Below are positions 8,731 through 16,169 of a DNA stretch of 64,000 nt, in pieces. The notes under the pieces are model-generated. The model did no database searches, was not told the DNA's origin, and was given only the letters and a program-made list of their open reading frames with translations. The position numbers and the translations under genes are program-made. Position 1 is the stretch's first letter. Every line of letters begins with the position of its first letter. The DNA is from Pseudomonadota bacterium (GTDB lineage Bacteria > Desulfobacterota > Syntrophorhabdia > Syntrophorhabdales > Syntrophorhabdaceae): contig JAPLKB010000058.1 of NCBI GenBank assembly GCA_026388275.1, forward strand, positions 124,676-188,675, written 5' to 3'.

Positions 8731-8773
8731 TGCAAGAAAAAAAGAGGCAAGGTTGGGGGGTAACCTTGCCTCT
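8731..8773 (-). terminator. Rho-independent terminator of the PEP-CTERM-like gene
   Basis: A perfect 12-bp inverted repeat (AGAGGCAAGGTT at 8743-8754 and its complement at 8762-8773) encloses a 7-nt loop. On the minus strand the stem is followed directly by a T-rich run (TTTTTTTC at 8743-8736). It lies 20 bases past the stop codon of the gene at 8793-9575. Confidence 0.93.
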
Positions 8774-8792
8774 ATCTATGATAAGGAGGTAT

Positions 8793-9575
8793 TTAAATCT
8801 TGTTTACTCTTTTTCTTATGACTCCGACTCCCATGAGTCCTGCACCTAAAAGATATATTGCAGGTGGAACAGGAACGGTGCCGGTGGTAACTAACATATC
8901 CTGTCTCTCATGGCCACTCACTCCTGCAAAGCCTTGTTCCCACAATGTTGCAACCATTACAGGATATTCACGAGTTAACCCGTTGAAATTATTATCCTTG
9001 GCATTATACTCGGTTCCAAACTTTTCCATAACCTGGTGTCTGAATGTATTGCCATCGCCAGGGTCAGATACTTCTCCTTCGAGCCACCATATCGTATTCT
9101 GGAGAGCGCTGGCAGAATTGTGTCTGCCTGCTTCTGTATTATAATCGTAAGAGCCTAAAGTACCCTGTGAAAAATAGTAATAGAGCCATGCCGCACCTTT
9201 AGACAATGAATCGCTACCGCCTGCTGCACCTCCTCCACCATATACCGCTGCATTACTGAGAACCACACTGTTAATGGTGTTTCCCCAAATGTGTTCGGGA
9301 TATTCCAAACAAAAGCTTTGGAGAGCATAATTTCCGCCTATGTAGATCTTTGCTAACAAGCTGTAATTGTTGAGAAGCGGTTCTAGACCATCACCAGGCT
9401 GTAATGTAAATTCTCCTCCTTGCCCTGTCTGATACGGCCCATAGCCATTATAGCCATACAATGTTGCATTCGTGTTGCTTCCGGTAGTTGTAAGCGTATA
9501 AGCCATTGCCGTACCTGACATAAATATAGAAGCTACTAAAACCAATATTATTAAAATAGAACCCTTTAACCTCAC
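8793..9575 (-). CDS. Exported PEP-CTERM-like surface protein
   Basis: With a GTG start at 9575 the product has 260 residues. This start is preferred over a longer frame to 9653 because an AGGAGG site lies 6-11 bases upstream and the protein then begins with a clean signal peptide (RLKGSILIILVLVASIFMSG, cleavage after TAMA). The body is rich in Gly, Tyr, Asn and Ser. The C-terminus has a VPVPPAIYLLGAGLMG segment followed by a basic RKRVNK tail, the tripartite sorting signal of exosortase substrates in a VPxP variant. No exosortase gene lies in the window. Function is unknown; cell-surface or matrix roles are usual for the class. Confidence 0.85.
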   Translation of the reverse strand: MRLKGSILIILVLVASIFMSGTAMAYTLTTTGSNTNATLYGYNGYGPYQTGQGGEFTLQPGDGLEPLLNNYSLLAKIYIGGNYALQSFCLEYPEHIWGNTINSVVLSNAAVYGGGGAAGGSDSLSKGAAWLYYYFSQGTLGSYDYNTEAGRHNSASALQNTIWWLEGEVSDPGDGNTFRHQVMEKFGTEYNAKDNNFNGLTREYPVMVATLWEQGFAGVSGHERQDMLVTTGTVPVPPAIYLLGAGLMGVGVIRKRVNKI

Positions 9576-9996
9576 GAATAACCTCCTTTTAGAATCTTTT
9601 ATTTTTTGGTCGTTTTTTGTTATTAATAAAATGTTATACAATATGTTATACAATGTACAACAATTTAGATTCTTTGTATGTAGGATATGTACGACAGTTT
9701 GTGTAGGAAAAGTTGGAATAATTTTGTAGTTTTCAATTTTTAATTCTATTGGATGACAATACGTAAAATATTGGCTAATTATATTTATATGGATGACAAG
9801 GCTGAGATAAAATATGTAAGACTATGATTTTACAGTGGAGTTAAGTTTGTTCTGGAAAAATAATAAATTGTATTTTTCGGAGAAAAATAGAAAAACTATC
9901 ACATTCAGGCAAATATTTATGGAAAAATTGATTATTCAAATGTTTACCTTGGCAAAATAAACAAAGTTATATAAATGAAGACGAATTGATACGCTA
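9576..9996. promoter_or_regulatory. AT-rich upstream region of the PEP-CTERM-like gene with direct repeats
   Basis: No gene is seen in these 421 bases. A 12-bp unit ATGTTATACAAT is repeated head to tail at 9631-9642 and 9643-9654. The 10-mer TGGATGACAA occurs at 9750-9759 and 9790-9799, exactly 40 bp apart, each followed a few bases on by TAAAATAT. This spacing (about four helical turns) suits a regulator-binding array, but no protein can be named. I found no -24/-12 promoter on the minus strand here. Confidence 0.45.
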
Positions 9997-10662
9997 TCAA
10001 AGTGCACGAAGAAGCTCTTCATAGTTTTTAATTACATGATCAGGTTTTGCAGTCAGAATATCATCCTTTACATTTTCCCCTTCTGTAATGATTATTACCC
10101 GAAGACCTGCATTTCTTGCAGCATTGATATCATCCAGACTGTCGCCCATAAAAATGGTCTTATCTTTTTTTGCCCTCAGCCATTCCATTGCCATATTTAA
10201 CCCATCAGGGCTGGGCTTAAGATTCAGGACATCATTGCGGCTCAGGGAAATATTAAAAAGCCCTTCCAGGCCAAGTTTCGATAAAGCCTTTGTAAGGGTC
10301 TTGCCTCCTACATTGCTTACAAGACCGGTACGAACCCCCTTTGCTCTGATTGCAAGAAGAAAATCTTTTGCACCGGGTCGTAATGCCCAGCGTGTCAGGG
10401 CATCTTCATCGTATTGATCATAGATACAACCTATCTTCTCCTGCACTTGATCAGGATCCAAACCTATTTCAGTTGATGCCTGCATGGCCTCTTTCATCAG
10501 AGTGGAGTATCTTCTGCTTTTAATACGGTCTTTAGCAAAACCAACATCCAAGAGCATCTTCAGAGTTGTTTCAACTGCTTCGGAAAGTTTCCATTGAAAA
10601 TCGACAAGGGTCCCTTCATAATCAAAAAGCATTGTGTCAATGTCATCAAAACGTATATTCAT
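9997..10662 (-). CDS. HAD-superfamily hydrolase (phosphoglycolate phosphatase-like)
   Basis: This 221-residue protein has the HAD fold motifs: motif I DTMLFDYEGTLVD, motif II TGLVSNVGG, a lysine in NLKPSPDG (motif III) and MGDSLDDINAARNAG (motif IV), with a helical cap between motifs I and II. It should remove phosphate from a small molecule. The second Asp of motif I, normally DxD, is Glu (DYE), a change at the general acid/base position. The gene stands alone between divergent or unrelated genes, so the substrate is open. Confidence 0.88.
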   Translation of the reverse strand: MNIRFDDIDTMLFDYEGTLVDFQWKLSEAVETTLKMLLDVGFAKDRIKSRRYSTLMKEAMQASTEIGLDPDQVQEKIGCIYDQYDEDALTRWALRPGAKDFLLAIRAKGVRTGLVSNVGGKTLTKALSKLGLEGLFNISLSRNDVLNLKPSPDGLNMAMEWLRAKKDKTIFMGDSLDDINAARNAGLRVIIITEGENVKDDILTAKPDHVIKNYEELLRAL

Positions 10663-10811
10663 GATTACCGCACCCCTTTGAAGTATGTTCTTATAATATG
10701 TTGCAAATTAATTGCAAATCCCGATAAGGATCATATTAGTACGGCATTTTTTAGCCGGAAGCGGCCGGCACTATGTCCAGAGCTTCAAAACAGTATAACA
10801 AGTTTAGCTTG

Positions 10812-10839
10812 TTTACACCAAATAAAAATGTGATATAAT
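10812..10839 (+). promoter_or_regulatory. Sigma-70 promoter directly in front of amrB (probably leaderless mRNA)
   Basis: TTTACA (10812-10817), a 16-bp spacer and a perfect TATAAT (10834-10839) are followed 7 bases later by the ATG at 10847. Transcription would therefore begin at or next to the start codon. No Shine-Dalgarno sequence is present, and the conserved start of the protein rules out a later ATG. Confidence 0.7.
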
Positions 10840-10846
10840 CAGTAAT

Positions 10847-11701
10847 ATGGTATATATCAGAGAACCGGCTGTAAGTGGAATGTTCTATCCGGGCAACCCG
10901 GAAATTCTACGGAGAGATTTAGCAAAATATATGGAAAATGCGGTCTTTGATGCCGTCGAAGGAGAAGTTATCGGCATGATTTCTCCTCATGCAGGGTATG
11001 TTTATTCGGCCCCGGTGGCTGCTTACGGTTATAAGTCGTTGCTTGGCAGGATCTATGATGCTGTAATTATTATAGCACCGAGCCATAGAGTGAATTTTGA
11101 AGGAGTTGCAATACAAAACAACGGTGGTTACAGAACGCCTCTTGGAATAGTAGACATAGACGAGGATTTATCTGAGGAGATTTTAAAAGAAGGTAGTGCG
11201 GTAAATATAAATACCAAGGCACACATAGGAGAACATTCCCTTGAAGTCCAACTCCCCTTTCTGCAAGTTGTTCTTAATTCATTTAAACTTGTTCCACTTA
11301 TAATGGGAACACAGGACCTGTCAGTATGTGAGGAATTGTCGAGATGCCTTTATGAAGTGCTAAAAAAGAGCGGCAAGCATTTCTTAATAGTAGGAAGTTC
11401 AGACCTTTCCCACTATTATCCATATGACGAAGCAGTAAACATTGACAAAGTTATTGTTGAGCATCTTGAAAAATTCAACACACAGGGACTGGCCGAGGAT
11501 TTTAGCCGGAATAAATGCGAAGCTTGCGGTTTTGGTACGATGATAACAACTATGATGGTATCTGAAAAATGTGGTGCAACAGGTTCAAAGGTTTTGAAAT
11601 ATGCAAATTCTGGCGAAGTATCAGGTGATAAAAGCGGGGTTGTAGGCTATGTTTCAAGTGTATTCTATAAACCTTCTGAAAATAAGGAGAACCTTAATTG
11701 A
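10847..11701 (+). CDS. amrB: Memo-like protein (AmmeMemoRadiSam system protein B)
   Basis: The 284-residue protein matches the Memo family: it opens REPAVSGMFYPGNPE, continues with the conserved MISPHAGYVYS, APSHR, GEHSLEVQLPFLQ and VGSSDLSHY. The family resembles non-heme iron dioxygenases and keeps His residues of that pocket (PHAGY, GEHS, DLSH), but its reaction is not established to my knowledge. It overlaps the next gene, the AMMECR1-domain partner, by 4 bp. The third usual partner, a radical SAM protein, is not adjacent. Confidence 0.93.
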   Translation: MVYIREPAVSGMFYPGNPEILRRDLAKYMENAVFDAVEGEVIGMISPHAGYVYSAPVAAYGYKSLLGRIYDAVIIIAPSHRVNFEGVAIQNNGGYRTPLGIVDIDEDLSEEILKEGSAVNINTKAHIGEHSLEVQLPFLQVVLNSFKLVPLIMGTQDLSVCEELSRCLYEVLKKSGKHFLIVGSSDLSHYYPYDEAVNIDKVIVEHLEKFNTQGLAEDFSRNKCEACGFGTMITTMMVSEKCGATGSKVLKYANSGEVSGDKSGVVGYVSSVFYKPSENKENLN

Positions 11702-12231
11702 GTCTTTCTGGAGAAGAAAAGGCAGAGCTTAAAAGGTTTGCAAGAAATGCGATAGAATCTGTTTTATTCGGAAGGCCGGAAGAGGTCGTACAAATCCCGG
11801 AAAGGTTGAAGGAAAAAGGTGGTGCCTTTGTTACAATTAAAAAGAAAGGTGATTTAAGAGGATGTATCGGCTACATAAACGCTATATTGCCTATTTTTGA
11901 GACTGTGAAAGAGACAGCGATACAAGCGGCATTTCATGATCCGAGGTTTGATCCTGTTGATATAAAAGAATGGGAGGATATCAATATAGAAATTTCTGTT
12001 TTAACCCCCATGAAAAAGATCGAAGATATTGCAGAGATAGAAGTTGGCATTCATGGTTTATACATCGAGAAAGGATACAATTCCGGGCTTCTGCTCCCAC
12101 AGGTGGCTACGGAATATAACTGGGACAGGATGACTTTTCTTGAGCACACATGTTATAAGGCAGGTCTTCCAAAAAACGCCTGGAAATCAAAAGACACTAT
12201 TATTTATATCTTTTCAGCAGATGTTTTTTAA
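11698..12231 (+). CDS. amrA: AMMECR1-domain protein (AmmeMemoRadiSam system protein A)
   Basis: This 177-residue protein is a single AMMECR1 domain, shown by the family motif LRGCIGYI (here KGDLRGCIGYINA), FHDPRFDPV and the LLPQVATEYNWD region. It starts with TTG at 11698 inside the amrB stop region, a translationally coupled overlap with an AAGGAG site in the end of amrB. AMMECR1 and Memo proteins occur together widely; the molecular role is unknown to me. Confidence 0.92.
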   Translation: MSLSGEEKAELKRFARNAIESVLFGRPEEVVQIPERLKEKGGAFVTIKKKGDLRGCIGYINAILPIFETVKETAIQAAFHDPRFDPVDIKEWEDINIEISVLTPMKKIEDIAEIEVGIHGLYIEKGYNSGLLLPQVATEYNWDRMTFLEHTCYKAGLPKNAWKSKDTIIYIFSADVF

Positions 12232-12310
12232 CTTAAATGGAATTGTCAGAAGTAACATGAAAATTGATGAATGGCATAAGAAAATAAGCGCATTAAGTTG
12301 CAATCCGTGA

Positions 12311-12412
12311 AAATACCCCGCAAAGCGGGCGAGAGGGGAAGTATCTTCGAGCCGGGGCACCCGCTGCGGGTCGTGAAGAGGGGGCGACCGAGTACCCGCT
12401 TGCGGGTGTCCC
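12311..12412 (+). ncRNA. GC-rich self-complementary leader (candidate structured RNA or palindromic repeat)
   Basis: About 100 bases of markedly higher GC than the flanks lie upstream of the DUF1858 gene. Small hairpins are seen at 12317-12329 (CCCGC/GCGGG), 12359-12371 (ACCCGCTGCGGGT) and 12394-12407 (ACCCGCTTGCGGGT). An alternative long fold pairs 12354-12364 with 12402-12412 (11 bp, one G-U) and 12366-12371 with 12394-12399. Mutually exclusive folds, placement 22 nt before an AAGGAG ribosome site and the following molybdenum genes make a cis-acting RNA possible. A dispersed palindromic repeat is the main alternative. I could not match it to a riboswitch class. Confidence 0.4.
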
Positions 12413-12434
12413 AGTAATAGTAAGGAGTATAAAA

Positions 12435-12635
12435 ATGATTGATAAAAACATGTCTATTGATGATGTCGTAAAAAAGTATCCTGAGACAATCCGGGTATTT
12501 GAACAGCATGGACTTGGTTGTATCGGATGCCAGGCTGCCCTTTTCGAGAACATTGAACAAGGAGCTGAAATCCACGGGATCGATGTAAGTGTACTGATCA
12601 GCGATCTCAATAAAGCAGTAGCAAAAACCCTTTGA
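12435..12635 (+). CDS. DUF1858 / disulfide-redox-type small protein
   Basis: The 66-residue protein is one DUF1858-like domain of the type seen next to hybrid-cluster proteins and at the N-terminus of ScdA/RIC iron-sulfur repair proteins. Typical features are DVVKKYPETIRVFEQHGLGC followed by IGCQ, giving the two closely spaced cysteines (GCIGC) thought to act in redox chemistry. An AAGGAG site lies 8 bases before the ATG. It precedes the molybdenum-cofactor genes by 37 bases and follows the structured leader, so co-expression is likely. Confidence 0.85.
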   Translation: MIDKNMSIDDVVKKYPETIRVFEQHGLGCIGCQAALFENIEQGAEIHGIDVSVLISDLNKAVAKTL

Positions 12636-12672
12636 CAGAAAGGCAGCTTTAGCTGTTAGTTTATGGCAGAAC

Positions 12673-13296
12673 ATGCAAAAAATATATACGGTAATATTGG
12701 CTGCCGGTACTTCAAGCAGACTTGGTTTTAATAAGCTTACAGTAAAAATAGACGGTCAGTCGGTAATTGCCAGGACTGTTGAATGTTTTTGTATAGAAGG
12801 TATAGAAAAGATATTTATTGTTACCAATCCTGAAAGCCTTGAAATTAAAAAAGAGCTTGAAGACTTTTTTCTCTCCTCTTCCATATCTATTGTACTTGTT
12901 AACAACCCTGATTACAAAGATGGCATGTCCTCATCAGTAAAGGCTGTGCTTCCCTTTATTGAGGACGCTGATGGTGTCTTTTTCCATCTTGGCGATAAGC
13001 CTTTTATAAAAAGGGAAACAATAAGCAGTATGCTGGATATGTATTTGAACGAAGGTCCTCGAATGCTTATTCCTGAATATAATGACAACAAGGGACATCC
13101 GGTAATGGTGAAAATCAAGCTTTACATTGAGGAGATGAAGATACTCACAGGGGACAGAGGCTTAAGGGAAATCATAGATAAACATATGGAAGATGTGGTA
13201 TTTATAAAGGGTGATGAGGGAAGTGTTTTCGACATAGATACTATTGAAACAATAAATCTTTTAAAAGAAAGGGGATACAGGATTGAAAAAGGTTAA
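12673..13296 (+). CDS. mocA: MocA-like molybdenum cofactor nucleotidyltransferase
   Basis: This 207-residue protein has the NTP-transferase fold: the N-terminal LAAGTSSRLGFNKL loop that grips the nucleotide, HLGDKPFIKRETI in the middle, and GHPVMV plus LTGDRGLREII in the C-terminal half, as in MocA (CTP:molybdopterin cytidylyltransferase). It should attach a nucleotide to the molybdenum cofactor for hydroxylases of the xanthine dehydrogenase family. It is followed by a MoeA-like gene (14-bp overlap), yqeB and xdhC, a set known from selenium-dependent molybdenum hydroxylase clusters. Confidence 0.9.
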   Translation: MQKIYTVILAAGTSSRLGFNKLTVKIDGQSVIARTVECFCIEGIEKIFIVTNPESLEIKKELEDFFLSSSISIVLVNNPDYKDGMSSSVKAVLPFIEDADGVFFHLGDKPFIKRETISSMLDMYLNEGPRMLIPEYNDNKGHPVMVKIKLYIEEMKILTGDRGLREIIDKHMEDVVFIKGDEGSVFDIDTIETINLLKERGYRIEKG

Positions 13297-14299
13297 AGTG
13301 GAGGATGCGCTCGGGTTGGTGCTTGCCCATGATATTACCGAGATTATCCCCGGAAAGAAAAAGGATGTGGCCTTCAAAAGGGGAAGGATTATCGAAAAAG
13401 ATGATGTAGAAAAACTTTTAGATCTTGGTAAAGGGCAAGTATTCATTTTTGATAAGAAACTTAAGGGTATCCACGAAGATGAGGCAGGCATGAGGATTGC
13501 CCGATCCATCATAGACAGCAATATGGAGTCTGTTCCTGCGAAGGAAGGAAAAGCAAATATAGTAAGTAAGGTGAAGGGCCTTTTTTATGTGAATGAAAAA
13601 CATCTCTATGAAATCAATAGAATTTCCGATGTGCTTTTGAGCACCGTCCCGAACAGATACCCGGTGAAAGAAGGCGATATTGTTGCAGCAACAAGGATTA
13701 TCCCCCTTTACACGAATGAGAAGGTGTTGAAAAGGGCAGAGAGGGTAGGGAAGAAGGGGATTATTTCAATAAGCCCTTTTAAAGACCTTAAAATAGGCCT
13801 TGTAATTACGGGCAGTGAGGTCTTTAGCGGCAGGATACAGGACGGTTCTTATGTTGTTGAAGAGAAAATCAGAGGATACGGGCTGGATGTTATAGGCAAG
13901 ACTCTTGTTCCGGATGATGTTGAAACTATAGGAAATGCCGTTAATGCACTGCTTGAAAAGGGCGCAGATATTGTTATAACAACAGGAGGTCTTTCTGTTG
14001 ATCCGGACGATGTGACAAAGGATGGGATCGAATCAACAGGAGCTAAAGTTATATTTTATGGTACGCCTGTTTTTCCGGGAGCTATGTTCCTTGTGGCACG
14101 TATAAAGGATAAATATATTCTTGGCGCGCCTGCATGTGTTTATTACAGCAAGCACACCGCGCTTGATATATTCCTCCCAAGGATTATGGCAGGGGAGGAA
14201 ATACGTAAAAATGATTCGGCTAAACTTTCATACGGCGGTCTTTGTCTGCATTGCAATGTTTGCCGTTATCCTGTATGTTTTTTCGGGAAGGGATTGTGA
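13283..14299 (+). CDS. MoeA/MogA-like molybdopterin-binding protein
   Basis: The 338-residue protein carries the molybdopterin-binding domain in its C-terminal half (LKIGLVITGSEVFSG, VITTGGLSVDPDDVTKDG, FPGAMFLVA), while its N-terminal part resembles the non-catalytic portion of MoeA-like proteins (VEDALGLVLAHDITEI). The C-terminus ends with a Cys-rich stretch (LCLHCNVCRYPVCFFG). It starts with TTG at 13283, inside the end of mocA, and its stop codon overlaps the start of the YqeB-like gene (TGATG). It probably handles cofactor in the same hydroxylase maturation route. Confidence 0.86.
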   Translation: MKKVKVEDALGLVLAHDITEIIPGKKKDVAFKRGRIIEKDDVEKLLDLGKGQVFIFDKKLKGIHEDEAGMRIARSIIDSNMESVPAKEGKANIVSKVKGLFYVNEKHLYEINRISDVLLSTVPNRYPVKEGDIVAATRIIPLYTNEKVLKRAERVGKKGIISISPFKDLKIGLVITGSEVFSGRIQDGSYVVEEKIRGYGLDVIGKTLVPDDVETIGNAVNALLEKGADIVITTGGLSVDPDDVTKDGIESTGAKVIFYGTPVFPGAMFLVARIKDKYILGAPACVYYSKHTALDIFLPRIMAGEEIRKNDSAKLSYGGLCLHCNVCRYPVCFFGKGL

Positions 14300-15105
14300 T
14301 GAACAACAGAATTCAGGATTTAAAGATAGTTATAAAGGGTGCCGGCGAGATGGCATCAGGAATTGCATGCAGACTTTTTATGGCTAATCTTAAACAGATT
14401 GTCATGACCGAGATACCCAAGCCGCTTACTGTAAGAAGAACCGTTGCCTTTTCCGAAGCAATCTATGAAAAAGAATGGACGGTTGAAGGTGTTGTTGCAG
14501 GCCTGGCGATGAATGCGGATGTGATTGAGAAAATCTGGAAAGAGAATAAAATAGCAGTGATAGTTGACCCTGAATGGAAGATCGTAGAAGAACTAAAGCC
14601 GGATGTGGTTATTGATGCAATTATGGCAAAACGGAATATCGGGACAGAGAAAGGCGAAGCACCGCTGGTTATAGGTGTAGGTCCGGGTTTTTCAGCACCG
14701 CAGGACGTCCATGCGGTAGTGGAGAGCAACAGAGGGCACAACCTTGGGAGAGTTTTTTATAGCGGCGCAGCAGAGCCGTATACAGGGATACCTGGTCCTG
14801 TAATGGGTTATACTACTGAACGGGTGTTGAGGTCGCCGCACGAAGGTCTGATAAAACATGTCAAGACAATGGGAGATCAGGTAAAAAAAGGTGAGACAGT
14901 GATGTTTGTCAATGATACGCCCGTGCCTGCTCCATTCGATGCTTTACTTAGAGGGCTGATACGCGAGATCCATGTGAAGGCAGAAGAAAAGATAGGAGAT
15001 ATTGATCCGAAAGCAACAAAAGAATATTGTTTTATTATTACAGAAAAAGCAAGAGCAATAGGCGGTGGTGTACTTGAGGCGATTATGCACTTTTCCTTCG
15101 CATAA
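14299..15105 (+). CDS. yqeB: YqeB/EF2563-family selenium-dependent molybdenum hydroxylase maturation protein
   Basis: With the ATG at 14299, overlapping the preceding TGA, the product has 268 residues; a longer in-frame start at 14242 lacks support. The start gives KIVIKGAGEMASGIACRLF, a Rossmann-like glycine loop, followed by GVVAGLA, VDAIMAKRN-like and GVGPGFSAPQDVHAVVES, as I recall for the EF2563/YqeB family. That family tracks genomes with selenium-dependent molybdenum hydroxylases, where selenium is a labile non-Sec cofactor atom. Its reaction is not known to me. Neighbours mocA and xdhC agree with the assignment. Confidence 0.85.
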   Translation: MNNRIQDLKIVIKGAGEMASGIACRLFMANLKQIVMTEIPKPLTVRRTVAFSEAIYEKEWTVEGVVAGLAMNADVIEKIWKENKIAVIVDPEWKIVEELKPDVVIDAIMAKRNIGTEKGEAPLVIGVGPGFSAPQDVHAVVESNRGHNLGRVFYSGAAEPYTGIPGPVMGYTTERVLRSPHEGLIKHVKTMGDQVKKGETVMFVNDTPVPAPFDALLRGLIREIHVKAEEKIGDIDPKATKEYCFIITEKARAIGGGVLEAIMHFSFA

Positions 15106-15166
15106 CATACAGAGCTGAGCATTTTGTACATAAACTTCCGGTTTCCGACCCATTGAGGAGATGGAT

Positions 15167-16165
15167 ATGGATTTATATGGGACAATTGAACAATATATTA
15201 AAAACGGACAAAAAGGTGTGCTGGCAACAGTAATATACCGGGCCGGATCAGCTCCGAGAGATATCGGAACCAAGATGTTTATAGGCGATGATGGAAAATG
15301 TTTCGGTACTGTCGGCGGCGGCCGCCTTGAATTTGATGCGCACAGAGAAGCAATGCGTATAATGGAAACAGGAGGAATGAACGTAATTCATTTCAGGATG
15401 AATTCAAAGGAAGTTGCTGAAGATGGAATGCTCTGCGGAGGGAATGTCGATATTCTTCTGGAGCCTGTAAAAGAAAAATATTTGGAGCTTTACAGGAAGA
15501 TTGGAAATCTATTACAGAAAAGAGGCAAGGGCGTTGTTGTTACAGTATTTGATGGGAATAATATACGTAAGACCCTCATTGAGCAGGATGCCGGCACAAC
15601 CGGTGATATACTGGAAGAAAGAGAAATGCAAAAATTCTATAAATATATTCATGAAAATCAACCTGCTGTTATTGATGGGGTTATTGTCGAACCTTTAAAA
15701 GTCTTTTCTTCATTATATATATTCGGTGCAGGACATGTTTCGCAATTTATCTCTAAAATTGCGAAAATTGTAGATTTCTATGTTGTAGTTATTGATGACA
15801 GGGAGGAATTTGCAAACAGGGAAAAGTTTCCTGAGGCAGATGAGATCATTGTTGAAGATTTTCATACAATGTTCGAAAAATTGAAATTTACAGGACAGGA
15901 ATTTGTCACGATTGTTACAAGAGGGCATAAATATGATGCGGATGTTCTTGCTGAAGCGTTAAAAAAACCTTTAAAATATACGGGAATGATTGGCAGTAAA
16001 AGGAAAGTAAAGATTGTTTTTGACTTTATGAGGGAATCAGGTTTCAGTGAAGAAGCAATTGGAAAGGTGTATGCTCCTATCGGTCTTTCCATAGGTGCAG
16101 AAACGCCGCAAGAGATTGCCGTCAGTATAGTAGCCGAGCTTATTAAAATAAGGGGAGAACATTAA
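15167..16165 (+). CDS. xdhC: XdhC/CoxF-family molybdenum hydroxylase maturation protein
   Basis: The product (332 residues from 15167; an ATG at 15161 abuts the GAGGAG ribosome site and is less likely) has the XdhC N-terminal domain with VIYRAGSAPRDIGTKM and GTVGGGRLE, plus MLCGGNVDILLEP, and a C-terminal Rossmann domain (LYIFGAGHVSQF, VTRGHKYDADVL, GMIGSKRK, PIGLSIGAETPQEIAVSI). XdhC proteins insert or sulfurate (or selenate) the molybdenum cofactor in hydroxylases. It closes the maturation set; no structural hydroxylase gene lies in the window. Confidence 0.94.
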   Translation: MDLYGTIEQYIKNGQKGVLATVIYRAGSAPRDIGTKMFIGDDGKCFGTVGGGRLEFDAHREAMRIMETGGMNVIHFRMNSKEVAEDGMLCGGNVDILLEPVKEKYLELYRKIGNLLQKRGKGVVVTVFDGNNIRKTLIEQDAGTTGDILEEREMQKFYKYIHENQPAVIDGVIVEPLKVFSSLYIFGAGHVSQFISKIAKIVDFYVVVIDDREEFANREKFPEADEIIVEDFHTMFEKLKFTGQEFVTIVTRGHKYDADVLAEALKKPLKYTGMIGSKRKVKIVFDFMRESGFSEEAIGKVYAPIGLSIGAETPQEIAVSIVAELIKIRGEH

Positions 16166-16169
16166 AGGT

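Noticed and set aside
12317-12407. CRISPR-like repeats in the GC-rich leader
   Set aside because: The repeated CCCGC/GCGGG units are short palindromes with unequal spacing and no spacer-repeat regularity.
12311-12412. Molybdenum cofactor riboswitch
   Set aside because: Position fits, but I could not align the sequence with the consensus of that class from memory; left as an unassigned structured element.
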